The notes beneath the pieces are model-generated. The model had not been told where the DNA came from. It did no database searches and worked only from the letters and a program-made list of their open reading frames with translations. Position numbers and translations under genes: made by a program. From Thiothrix fructosivorans (GTDB lineage Bacteria > Pseudomonadota > Gammaproteobacteria > Thiotrichales > Thiotrichaceae), in NCBI RefSeq assembly GCF_017349355.1, contig NZ_JAFMPM010000006.1, forward strand, positions 1,178,001 to 1,242,000: a stretch of DNA of 64,000 nucleotides, given 5' to 3'. The stretch's first letter is position 1. Each line of letters opens with the position of its first letter. Below are positions 56,148 through 64,000 of the stretch, in pieces.

Positions 56148-57398
56148 ATGGATCATTTTGAATACCGCAACGGGCAACTCCACGCCGAAAATGTCGCCGT
56201 CGCTGACATTGCCCGCGCTCACGGCACACCGTGCTACGTTTATTCCCGCGCCACGCTGGAACGCCATTGGCACGCTTTCAACGACGCGTTTGGCGCACAA
56301 CCGCACCTAGTGTGCTACGCAGTCAAAGCCAATTCCAACCTCGCCATTCTCAACTTATTCGCTCGTTTAGGCTCAGGTTTCGACATCGTATCCGGCGGCG
56401 AATTGGAGCGGGTATTACGCGCAGGCGGCGACCCCAGCAAAGTGGTGTTTTCCGGTCTTGGCAAAAAAGCCGCTGAAATCCGCCGTGCATTGGAAGTGGG
56501 TATCCGTTGCTTCAATATCGAATCCGAAGCCGAACTCGACCGCATCAACGCAGTAGCGGGTGAAATGGGCAAAGTAGCCTCTATCTCCTTGCGCGTTAAC
56601 CCCGATGTGGATGCGCAAACCCACCCCTACATTTCCACTGGCTTGAAAGAAAACAAGTTTGGTATCGAAATCGGTCGTGCCGAAGCCGTGTATTTGAAAG
56701 CCGCCGCCATGCCTCACCTGAACGTGGTCGGTATTGACTGCCACATCGGTTCGCAATTGCTGACGCTTACGCCATTCATGGATGCGTTGCAACGTTTGCT
56801 CGCCTTGGCGGAACGCTTGCAAGCGCAAGGTGTGAAGATTCACCACCTCGACATCGGCGGCGGTTTGGGCGTGCGTTATCAAGAAGGACAAGCAGCGCCT
56901 TCCCCTGCCGACTACATGGCGCAATTGTTCACCGATGAACGTTTATGCCAGTACGAAATTTTCGTCGAACCGGGCAGGGCAATTGCCGCGAATGCAGGCA
57001 TTTTGGTCACAGAAGTCGAATTCCTGAAACTGTCGGAATACAAAAACTTCGCCATCGTGGATGCTGCCATGAACGACCTGATCCGCCCTGCTTTATACAG
57101 TGCGTGGCAGGAAATCATTCCAGTTGTGCCGCGTACCGAGGGCGAAATGGCGACCTACGACATCGTAGGCCCGGTGTGTGAAACCAGCGACTTTTTAGGC
57201 AAAGAACGCGATTTGAACCTTCAGCCGGGGGATTTCCTCGCGGTACGTTCAGCAGGTGCGTATGGTTTCACGATGGCATCCAATTACAATACGCGTCCAC
57301 GCGCTGCCGAAATTATGGTGGATGGTGATACGGTGCACGTCGTGCGCCGCCGTGAATCGCTGGATGACCTATTGCGTGGCGAAACTATCCTTCCTTAA
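56148..57398 (+). CDS. lysA: Diaminopimelate decarboxylase
   Basis: A 416-residue PLP enzyme that makes lysine from meso-diaminopimelate. The PLP lysine lies in CYAVKANSNLAIL. Further signatures are SGGELERVLRAGG, HIGSQLLTLTPF, DIGGGLGVRY, the phosphate-binding EPGRAIAANAG and CETSDFLGKER with the catalytic Cys. The length is normal. It is the last gene of nadC-lptM-lysA, closed by a terminator. Confidence 0.97.
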   Translation: MDHFEYRNGQLHAENVAVADIARAHGTPCYVYSRATLERHWHAFNDAFGAQPHLVCYAVKANSNLAILNLFARLGSGFDIVSGGELERVLRAGGDPSKVVFSGLGKKAAEIRRALEVGIRCFNIESEAELDRINAVAGEMGKVASISLRVNPDVDAQTHPYISTGLKENKFGIEIGRAEAVYLKAAAMPHLNVVGIDCHIGSQLLTLTPFMDALQRLLALAERLQAQGVKIHHLDIGGGLGVRYQEGQAAPSPADYMAQLFTDERLCQYEIFVEPGRAIAANAGILVTEVEFLKLSEYKNFAIVDAAMNDLIRPALYSAWQEIIPVVPRTEGEMATYDIVGPVCETSDFLGKERDLNLQPGDFLAVRSAGAYGFTMASNYNTRPRAAEIMVDGDTVHVVRRRESLDDLLRGETILP

Positions 57399-57440
57399 TT
57401 TTCTCTATCGCCCTGCGATTTTCGCGTTTTAACTGGGCAG

Positions 57441-57476
57441 AAAAAATCCGCTGTGACCGTCCGGCGGATTTTTTTT
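57441..57476 (+). terminator. Intrinsic terminator after lysA
   Basis: AATCCGC (57445-57451) pairs with GCGGATT (57464-57470), preceded by A residues and followed by an eight-T run. It lies 42 bases after the lysA stop. Confidence 0.9.
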
Positions 57477-57587
57477 GCACTTTACCTTTTTTGTAGCCTT
57501 AAATGCGTGTCAGCCCGTTAGGCTAGTCTATCCTTACGAATGCAAACCCATACCGTGAGTCAATCCCCAACCGGACGGAGATCGTTT

Positions 57588-57935
57588 ATGCCAGCACCGA
57601 ATACCACAATCGAACGTCAGGAAGCCGGTACGGTGCTATCCAAGCGTGGCAAGGTGACAGCAAGAAGCACGTTGAATAGCGAGATGCGCATCCTCAAACG
57701 GGGCGATGTTGTTTTCGCTGATGACATGGTACATACCGTGCGCGGTGCCAATGTGCAACTCAAAATGAACGACCGTAATATCGTCATGTTGCGCGGTGGC
57801 TGCGCGTTTCGGATGAGTTTATACCGCTCGCAAAGTTATACCGAAGGTCAAGGCTTGCGCTATGAATACATTGGTGGTGCATTACGCGAAAGTCGTCGTG
57901 AGTCAGTGCCGCTGATCGATTTGGGTATTTATTAA
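57588..57935 (+). CDS. Small FecR-like/retention-module-like protein
   Basis: A 115-residue protein starting MPAPNTTIERQ. I chose this ATG because GGAG lies a few bases upstream; the longer start at 57540 has none. The pattern GTVLSKRGKVTARSTLNSEM, LKRGDVVFADDMVHTVRGA and NVQLKMNDRNIVMLRGG resembles the beta-rich FecR domain and the N-terminal retention module of large type I-secreted adhesins, which begins similarly and keeps the substrate at the surface. Here nothing follows it, so it could be a cut-off or a stand-alone copy. No signal peptide. Function uncertain. It converges on znuA. Confidence 0.6.
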   Translation: MPAPNTTIERQEAGTVLSKRGKVTARSTLNSEMRILKRGDVVFADDMVHTVRGANVQLKMNDRNIVMLRGGCAFRMSLYRSQSYTEGQGLRYEYIGGALRESRRESVPLIDLGIY

Positions 57936-57939
57936 TCTG

Positions 57940-58854
57940 CTATTGTAAGCATTGCTGAAAACGTTCAGCCGCCTGTCGCAATAAGGTGATGTAAGTATTG
58001 TCATCCAGCGGTAATCCCATTCCCAGCGGGTCAAGTTCACCGATACGGATGTCGCTGCCTTCCACCAAGGTTTTCACTAGCGTGGGCGAAAATTGCGGCT
58101 CTTGAAACAGGCAGACCGCCTGTTTTTCCTCAACGATCTTGCGAATATCTTGGACGTGTTTTGCCCCTGGTAAGCGCGACACATCCAAGGTCACTGCCCC
58201 CGCAAAGTTTAAGCCGTAATGTGTATCAAAATGTTGCCAAGCATCGTGAAAGCTCAAATACGGTTTATTGCTGAGTGGGGCAAGTTGCTGGCGGATGGAT
58301 AAATCGGTTTCGTGGATACGTTGAATCAGCTTGTCGGCATTCAAAGCATAGTCGGCTTGATGACCAGGGTCGGCTTCCCCCAAGGCCGTGGCAATGGCGC
58401 GGCTCATCGCAATGGCGTTGTCGGGGTTTAACCACACATGCAAGTCTTCGCTATGGGCATCATGCCCTGTCATTGCTGCGCCGTGGCTAGCGCGGGCGTG
58501 CAAGTGCTGAATGCCCGTGGCATCGGCAAGGGTAAGCACCCGCTGCTGTGCTTGCAGATTTGCCAGCGGTTTGTCTAAAAATGTTTCCAAGCCACTGCCG
58601 ATACGCAAGACCACGGCAGCACTATTTAAGGTACGCATATCGGACGGTTTCAGGGCGTAATGGTGCGGCGATGCGCCATCCGGCAAGAGTTGGCGCAGTT
58701 CCAACGGGCTGTTTGCGCCGCCTGCAATGGCGTACACCAAGGCGTGAAGGGGCTTGATCGTGCTGACGACCAGTGGTTTGCTGGTCGGGTCGGGTTGACA
58801 AGCGGACAAAACGGCTAAGCACGCCACTAGGAAAATCGTTAGAATACGGAACAT
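57940..58854 (-). CDS. znuA: Zinc ABC transporter substrate-binding lipoprotein
   Basis: A 304-residue periplasmic cluster A-I metal-binding protein. It has a lipoprotein signal (LAVLSACQP), the metal ligand histidines in [19 protein letters not shown] and [14 protein letters not shown], and a terminal Asp region [13 protein letters not shown] His-containing loop ([19 protein letters not shown]) lies between the first two, as in zinc-specific ZnuA, though shorter. It is divergent from znuCB across 26 bases, the typical Zur-controlled layout, but I cannot see a clear Zur palindrome. Confidence 0.9.
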   Translation of the reverse strand: MFRILTIFLVACLAVLSACQPDPTSKPLVVSTIKPLHALVYAIAGGANSPLELRQLLPDGASPHHYALKPSDMRTLNSAAVVLRIGSGLETFLDKPLANLQAQQRVLTLADATGIQHLHARASHGAAMTGHDAHSEDLHVWLNPDNAIAMSRAIATALGEADPGHQADYALNADKLIQRIHETDLSIRQQLAPLSNKPYLSFHDAWQHFDTHYGLNFAGAVTLDVSRLPGAKHVQDIRKIVEEKQAVCLFQEPQFSPTLVKTLVEGSDIRIGELDPLGMGLPLDDNTYITLLRQAAERFQQCLQ

Positions 58855-58880
58855 TTTTTCACTCTTATACGTTGGCAGGG

Positions 58881-59657
58881 ATGTCCATCACACACTTAGC
58901 AAAACTGGAAAATATTGGTCTGCACTTTGGGCAGCGGGTGATTTTGCACGATGTCAGCCTTGAAGTGTACCCGCAAAGTGTTTTAACACTGATTGGCCCT
59001 AATGGTGCGGGGAAATCGACCTTACTGAAAATTCTACTGGGTTTGCAAAAACCGGACAGCGGCAGCGTGTGGCGGCAACCCGATTTGCGGATTGGCTATG
59101 TACCACAAAAATTTCACTTGGATCGGCTGCTCCCGCTCACGGTTGAGCGTTTCATTGGCTTGAATTTGTGGCGGCATGATGCGGCAGCAGTGCGGTTGAG
59201 CGCGGAAGAAGTCGGCGTGCAAGCCTTATTGCCGCAAGCGGTGCAATCCTTATCGGGCGGTGAGTTGCAGCGCGTGTTGCTGGCACGCGCCTTGCTGAAT
59301 CAGCCACAATTGTTGGTGCTGGATGAGCCGGGGCAGGGCGTGGATGTGAGCGGTTTAAGCGAGTTATACCAACTGATTACGCGCTTGAAACAGAAGCATG
59401 GCTACGGCGTGGTGATGGTGTCGCACGATTTGCATTTGGTGATGGCAGCGACCGATCAGGTATTGTGCTTGAATCAGCATATTTGTTGTTCGGGGCAGCC
59501 GGAGGCAGTGTCGCGCCACCCCGAATATTTACGTCTGTTTGGGGATGCCCGCGCTGCGGGGTTCGCGGTGTATACGCATCATCATGATCATCAGCACGAT
59601 ATACACGGTTGCGTCGTGCCTTTGCCAACAGATGGAGAGGAGCAACGGCATGGATGA
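58881..59657 (+). CDS. znuC: Zinc ABC transporter ATP-binding protein
   Basis: A 258-residue ATPase driving zinc uptake through ZnuB. It shows Walker [13 protein letters not shown], a Q-loop in YVPQKFHLD, the signature [16 protein letters not shown], Walker [13 protein letters not shown] and the switch His in VMVSHDLHL. The C-terminus has a histidine-rich tail ([13 protein letters not shown]), which may sense or bind zinc. I start at [13 protein letters not shown], the family N-terminus. Its end overlaps znuB by eight bases. Confidence 0.94.
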   Translation: MSITHLAKLENIGLHFGQRVILHDVSLEVYPQSVLTLIGPNGAGKSTLLKILLGLQKPDSGSVWRQPDLRIGYVPQKFHLDRLLPLTVERFIGLNLWRHDAAAVRLSAEEVGVQALLPQAVQSLSGGELQRVLLARALLNQPQLLVLDEPGQGVDVSGLSELYQLITRLKQKHGYGVVMVSHDLHLVMAATDQVLCLNQHICCSGQPEAVSRHPEYLRLFGDARAAGFAVYTHHHDHQHDIHGCVVPLPTDGEEQRHG

Positions 59658-60438
59658 TTTTATTGGGCGGGCATTGCTGGCAGGTTTGGCGGTGGTGCTG
59701 ATGAGCGGTGTGCTGGGCGTGTTTTTGCTGTGGCGGCGTATGGCGTATTTTGGCGATACCTTGTCGCATTCGGCCTTGTTGGGCGTGGCGATTGGACTGA
59801 TGACGGGCACAAGCATGAATCTGTGGATTATGTTGGTGTGTGCGTTGGTGGCGTTGCTGATGCTGTATGTGCAAAACAATCCGGCACTAGGCAGTGATAC
59901 GGTGCTGGGGATTATTGGGCACAGTGCGCTGGCGTTGGGTACGGTGGCGTTGACCTTCTTGCCGAATGTGCGCGTGGATCTGATGGCGTATTTGTTTGGG
60001 GATATTTTGGCGGTAACACCGTTCGATATTGCGCTGACATGGGGTTTAACCGTGCTGGTCGTGGGGGTGATGGTGTGGCTATGGCGACCGCTATTATCCT
60101 TAAGTGTCCACGCGGAATTGGCGCAGGTGGAAGGTGTTAAAGTGTGGTGGGTGAGCGCGACTTACATGCTGTTGATTGCCTTGATGGTGGCAGTTGCCAT
60201 GAAAGTTGTGGGAGTATTATTGCTCACGGCATTGCTGATTATTCCAGCGGCGACGGCGCGGCGCTTTGCGCGAACGCCTGAACAAATGGTCGTGTTTGCG
60301 GTGCTATTGGGCGTGGTGGCATTGCTGGCTGGGATGGGACTTTCTTTGCAAATGGATACGCCTACAGGACCCAGTATTGTGGTGGCTGCCAGCGGTTTAT
60401 TCTTGTTAACACAGGTAATTTCGCAGCGCAGCACATAA
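59650..60438 (+). CDS. znuB: Zinc ABC transporter permease
   Basis: A 262-residue ABC-3 family inner-membrane permease with about eight helices. Signatures are [41 protein letters not shown] and [20 protein letters not shown]. The start at 59650 has GAGGAG eight bases upstream and lies within the end of znuC. Together ZnuA, ZnuB and ZnuC form a high-affinity zinc importer. Confidence 0.94.
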   Translation: MDDFIGRALLAGLAVVLMSGVLGVFLLWRRMAYFGDTLSHSALLGVAIGLMTGTSMNLWIMLVCALVALLMLYVQNNPALGSDTVLGIIGHSALALGTVALTFLPNVRVDLMAYLFGDILAVTPFDIALTWGLTVLVVGVMVWLWRPLLSLSVHAELAQVEGVKVWWVSATYMLLIALMVAVAMKVVGVLLLTALLIIPAATARRFARTPEQMVVFAVLLGVVALLAGMGLSLQMDTPTGPSIVVAASGLFLLTQVISQRST

Positions 60439-60548
60439 ACGGTGCAGCTCAGCGAATGGGATATTGTGCAATGCACCATAAGGTGTTACAAGGTGATGAA
60501 TAGGACATTCCCTACTTCTTTTGTCATCAATCTATATGGCTTGTATTC

Positions 60549-61064
60549 ATGGAAATTACTGCTGTCTATCCGGGCACATTCGACCCGATTACCAAGGGAC
60601 ACCTTGACCTGATTAAGCGTGCGGGCAAATTGTGTGCACGGGTCGTGGTGGGGGTGGCGTACAACCCGAAAAAGAAGCCGCTATTTTCGTTGGAAGAACG
60701 GGTTGCGATGATTCAGCGTGAATTGCACGAACAAGGTTTAGCGGATCGTGTCACGGTGAAAGGCTTTGAAGGGTTGCTGGTGGACTTTGCACGGGGCGAA
60801 AATGCACGCGTGCTGGTGCGCGGAATGCGTGCAGTGTCCGATTTCGAGTTTGAATTCCAATTAGCTAGCATGAACCGCAGCCTTGCGCCGGAAGTCGAGT
60901 CGGTGTTTTTGATGCCGGGTGAAAGTTTCTCCTTTATCTCGTCTACCTTGGTGAAAGAAGTCGCTATCCTTAACGGGGATGTGTCCCGTTTTGTTGCGCC
61001 GCATGTGTTGGAAGCGTTGAAGCAGAAAATTGCACAAGTACGTACTGATCGCGGGTTGGGTTAG
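60549..61064 (+). CDS. coaD: Pantetheine-phosphate adenylyltransferase
   Basis: A 171-residue nucleotidyltransferase that makes dephospho-CoA from phosphopantetheine and ATP. It carries the (H/T)xGH-type motif in [16 protein letters not shown], the segment [20 protein letters not shown] and the C-terminal [18 protein letters not shown]. Length is close to the usual 160-170. It is followed by the YfhL-type ferredoxin gene, a frequent order in gammaproteobacteria. Confidence 0.96.
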   Translation: MEITAVYPGTFDPITKGHLDLIKRAGKLCARVVVGVAYNPKKKPLFSLEERVAMIQRELHEQGLADRVTVKGFEGLLVDFARGENARVLVRGMRAVSDFEFEFQLASMNRSLAPEVESVFLMPGESFSFISSTLVKEVAILNGDVSRFVAPHVLEALKQKIAQVRTDRGLG

Positions 61065-61159
61065 AAAAAGTCTGAGTATTGTTATTTTGATAGAAGTTAA
61101 TGTTATCTTTTGGGGCAGATAGGTAAAATCGCCGCAAATAAACATTTAAGAGGATTTAG

Positions 61160-61414
<255 letters not shown>

Positions 61415-61445
61415 GCATTTAGCTGGCGCTGTTTTGGCTGCTCTG

Positions 61446-61473
61446 AAATGCCCGCGTTTGCGGGCATTTTTGT
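61446..61473. terminator. Intrinsic terminator after ferredoxin gene
   Basis: AAATGCCCGC (61446-61455) pairs with GCGGGCATTT (61460-61469) around a short GTTT loop, followed by TTGTTT. Confidence 0.9.
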
Positions 61474-61521
61474 TTATACCCATCATTTCACCTAGAATGG
61501 TGCTTTCTTCGAGGTGAAATA

Positions 61522-62841
61522 ATGGAAAACTTAGATCTGACCGGAACAGGCTTTGGCATTACTGCGCTGATTCTGTTCGTCTTCGCCTACGCGCTAGTGA
61601 TTGGTGAAGAGCGCATCCATTTGCGCAAGTCTAAGCCCGTGATGGTCGTGGCGGGCATTATTTGGGTATTGGTGGCAATCGCCTACGCTGGTATTGGGCA
61701 AACCGACAAGGTGGAGGAAATCCTCGACCATAACTTGTTGGAATACGCCAAGCTGTTTCTGTTCTTGCTGGCGGCAATGACCTTCATCAATACGCTGGAA
61801 GAGCGTCATGTGTTTGCGGCGTTACGCTCAAAGCTGGTATCGAAAGACTTTTCGCTTTATGGCATTTTCTGGACGACGGGGATACTGGCGTTCTGCATTT
61901 CCCCGATAGCCGATAACTTGACTACCGCTTTGCTGATGGCAGCCGTATTGGTATCGGTAGCCGCCGACCGACCCAAATTTGTGGCGATGGGCTGTGTCAA
62001 TATCGTGGTGGCAGCGAATGCAGGCGGGGCTTGGAGTCCGTTTGGTGATATTACCACTTTGATGGTATGGCAGGCAGGTCTGGTTAAATTCACGGAATTT
62101 TTCGCTTTGTTTATCCCCTCGGTGCTGAACTGGCTTGTACCTGCGGTGATCATGTCGTTCTTTGTTGAAAAGGGTAAGCCTGCCGCCAATCATGATTTGG
62201 CGGTAGTCAAGCAAGGCGGCTTTGTGGTGCTGGGGTTATTTATTGCCACCATTGCGATGGCAGTCATCTTCCACAACTCGCTGCATTTGCCGCCCGTGCT
62301 GGGCATGATGACGGGTTTGGGTGTGCTGAAATTATACGGTTGGTATTTGAAAGTGGCTGAACACGATCCACGCAATCAGATTGGCGAGGGGAATATTGGG
62401 CGGTTTGATATTTTCAGCCAGTTGCAGCGCTCGGAATGGGATACGCTGATGTTTTTCTATGGGGTCATTTTGTGTGTGGGCGGTTTGGGGGCATTCGGGT
62501 ATTTGACACTGGTTTCGGAACTCCTTTATACCGATCTAGGGGCAACCTGGGCGAATGTGCTGGTAGGTATCTTGTCCGCATTGGTGGATAACATTCCGGT
62601 GATGTTTGCGGTGCTGACCATGCAGCCAGAGATGTCGCAGGGGCAATGGTTATTGGTGACGCTGACGGCGGGGGTCGGTGGTTCGATGCTGTCGATTGGT
62701 TCAGCAGCAGGTGTTGCGTTGATGGGACAAGCGCGGGGCATTTATACCTTTGCTTCACACCTTCAATGGACGTGGGCAGTAGCGCTCGGCTACGTGGTGA
62801 GTATCTGGGCGCATTTATGGATTAATGCCGCGATACTCTGA
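61522..62841 (+). CDS. nhaD: Sodium/proton antiporter NhaD
   Basis: A 439-residue inner-membrane antiporter with about twelve helices, of the NhaD/ion transporter superfamily, exchanging Na+ for H+. Signatures are the SPIADNLTTALLMAAVL half-motif, NIVVAANAGGAWSPFGDITTLMVW, and ALVDNIPVMFAVL in the second half, which form the inverted-repeat core. The region LHLPPVLGMMTGLGVLK also fits. A ribosome site (GAGGTGAAATA) lies before the ATG. It suggests a brackish, alkaline or sodium-exposed habitat, which is inference. Confidence 0.92.
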   Translation: MENLDLTGTGFGITALILFVFAYALVIGEERIHLRKSKPVMVVAGIIWVLVAIAYAGIGQTDKVEEILDHNLLEYAKLFLFLLAAMTFINTLEERHVFAALRSKLVSKDFSLYGIFWTTGILAFCISPIADNLTTALLMAAVLVSVAADRPKFVAMGCVNIVVAANAGGAWSPFGDITTLMVWQAGLVKFTEFFALFIPSVLNWLVPAVIMSFFVEKGKPAANHDLAVVKQGGFVVLGLFIATIAMAVIFHNSLHLPPVLGMMTGLGVLKLYGWYLKVAEHDPRNQIGEGNIGRFDIFSQLQRSEWDTLMFFYGVILCVGGLGAFGYLTLVSELLYTDLGATWANVLVGILSALVDNIPVMFAVLTMQPEMSQGQWLLVTLTAGVGGSMLSIGSAAGVALMGQARGIYTFASHLQWTWAVALGYVVSIWAHLWINAAIL

Positions 62842-62845
62842 ACGG

Positions 62846-64000
62846 TTATAGCACTTTCAGGAAAGCGATCAGGTCACGCTTTTCCGCATCGCTCAATTCG
62901 ATTCGCGGCAAATCATGGTCTTTATTGGCTTGCTGCGCGGCTTGCACGTAGTAATCAATCACCGCGTCCAGTGTTGCCATGCGTCCGTCATGAAAATACG
63001 GGGCGGTTTGGGCAACATTGCGCAGGCTAGGCACTTTGAATGCGCCTGCGACACTGTGGCGGTTGCGGGTGAGGAATTGCAATTCGGTACAGGTTTCCGG
63101 CGCAGCATCGCTGTATTTGCCTTGGCAATTGAAGCGGTCGTTGCGCACGCTATCCAACACGGTGGCACGTCCGCTGTCTTTACCGAGCATTCCCGTGCCA
63201 ATATTCTGGAAAGTTTGGTTGGTGAGCATTGCGCCAGAATGGCACAAGATACATTGCGCTTTGCCCATGAATAAACGCGCTCCGGCAATTTCAGAGGGGG
63301 TTAGGGCGCTGCTGTTGTTGATCGCGGTGTCGAGCCGATTGGGGGCAAGCGCTAAGCTGCTAACGTAAGCGGCGATGAATTTCCCGGTTGCGGCGAATAC
63401 TTGATCCACCTGTTCACGCGCTGCTGGCGGCATACTTTTCCATGCCTGCAATTGTTCCAGCGTGCCGGAAGGGGAGGCGCTAGTGGGCAAAGTCGCTACC
63501 GTTTCGGGTGTCGGCAAGTCGGTGAGTAAGGCGTGGTATTGGGAGGCGTAGGCGGTATCTTCCAGCAGCAAGCGCACGATTTCCACGCGGGTGAAACCGT
63601 GTTCCGCCGGATTTTCCAACGGTGCGAGGGCTTGCGACCACAGGCTGTCTTTGCGCCCGTCCCAGAAAAACCAGTCGTTGTGCGCAACGCCTAGCAAAGA
63701 GGGGGTATTGCGCGTGCCTTTCGCTAAGGCTTCGGCAACGGGTTTGCCGTCACTGAAAGCGTGTTCGGGGCGATGGCAGGTCGCACAGGCAACTTGCCCA
63801 TTGCGGCTCAAACGTGGGTCGAAGAATAATTGCTTGCCCAATGCTGCTGCTTGCGGGTTATCGGCAAAGCGATTGCTGGGGTCATGCGCGGCGGGCAAGG
63901 TGGCGAGGTTGAGCGATTGCAAGGTGGCGCGTTCTTGCGCTGTCCACACGCTGCCGTCGTTACAAGCACTCATGCCCAGCACCAAGGCAATGCCGAGTAA
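62846..64000 (-). CDS. Di-haem cytochrome c peroxidase/MauG-like lipoprotein, 5' end outside window
   Basis: The frame is open to the end of the window, so the start is missing. The visible 384 residues begin within a signal peptide with lipobox LGMSAC, so it is a lipoprotein. Two haem sites are present: CATCHRPEHAFSDG and CILCHSGAMLTNQTFQNIGTG, the classic CCP/MauG pair. The C-terminus shows FKVPSLRNVAQTAPYFHDG. These periplasmic proteins reduce hydrogen peroxide or modify protein substrates. Which of the two applies is not clear from the visible motifs. Confidence 0.92.
   Translation of the reverse strand, partial: LLGIALVLGMSACNDGSVWTAQERATLQSLNLATLPAAHDPSNRFADNPQAAALGKQLFFDPRLSRNGQVACATCHRPEHAFSDGKPVAEALAKGTRNTPSLLGVAHNDWFFWDGRKDSLWSQALAPLENPAEHGFTRVEIVRLLLEDTAYASQYHALLTDLPTPETVATLPTSASPSGTLEQLQAWKSMPPAAREQVDQVFAATGKFIAAYVSSLALAPNRLDTAINNSSALTPSEIAGARLFMGKAQCILCHSGAMLTNQTFQNIGTGMLGKDSGRATVLDSVRNDRFNCQGKYSDAAPETCTELQFLTRNRHSVAGAFKVPSLRNVAQTAPYFHDGRMATLDAVIDYYVQAAQQANKDHDLPRIELSDAEKRDLIAFLKVL

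Noticed and set aside
58773-58880. Upstream extension of the znuC reading frame
   Set aside because: It runs antisense into znuA and lacks family sequence; the ABC domain starts at 58881.
58855-58880. Zur operator between znuA and znuC
   Set aside because: A control site is expected, but no convincing palindrome of the known Zur type is visible in these bases.

Overview
The window looks like chromosomal DNA of a gammaproteobacterium. Supporting synteny includes surE-pcm-LysM lipoprotein, lptM-lysA, hspQ and pilU. A sulfide:quinone oxidoreductase, several c-type cytochrome proteins and very large secreted repeat proteins suggest a sulfur-oxidising, surface-living, possibly filamentous member of the Thiothrix/Thiotrichales type. 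That placement is inferred from gene content only. I saw no tRNA, rRNA or CRISPR array.

Layout. 1-3475: end of a chorismatase-like gene, a DUF302 gene, and a reverse-strand operon of a duplicated DUF1538 membrane protein with two P-II-like proteins. 3588-9130: accessory patch with a secreted protein, a YgjP-type metallopeptidase with an odd tail, an antisense remnant of a tnpB 3' end, and an IS200/IS605-type tnpB split exactly by a group II intron (6652-9028) whose maturase is frameshifted. 9198-12101: argS and pilU. 12220-19744: two large secreted-type proteins sharing one Ig-like repeat unit (a six-unit protein and a serralysin-like protease) around rsuA. 19797-22058: ilvA and rpiA, divergent. 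22180-29653: a tightly coupled operon of a three-CxxCH lipoprotein, an outer-membrane barrel, a WD40 lipoprotein and a DUF1461 membrane protein. 29650-32114: secreted metalloprotease plus small lipoprotein. 32181-35616: smr, surE, pcm, LysM lipoprotein, TlpA-like protein.

35952-50600 is the most striking part. Five consecutive reverse-strand genes encode exported proteins built from a few shuffled parts: an unassigned module of about 170 residues (module A, six copies in four proteins), a C-terminal module of about 255 residues (module B, in three proteins), calcium-binding thrombospondin-type-3 arrays, cadherin-like arrays and one IPTL-CTERM sorting tail. I read this as a cell-surface or extracellular-matrix protein family.

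50806-64000 is mostly housekeeping: thioredoxin-like protein, TauE/SafE-type membrane protein, hspQ, cca, sqr, nadC (frameshifted at a G7 run), lptM, lysA, a small FecR-like protein, a divergent znuA/znuCB zinc importer, coaD, a YfhL-type ferredoxin, nhaD and a truncated di-haem cytochrome c peroxidase gene at the window edge.
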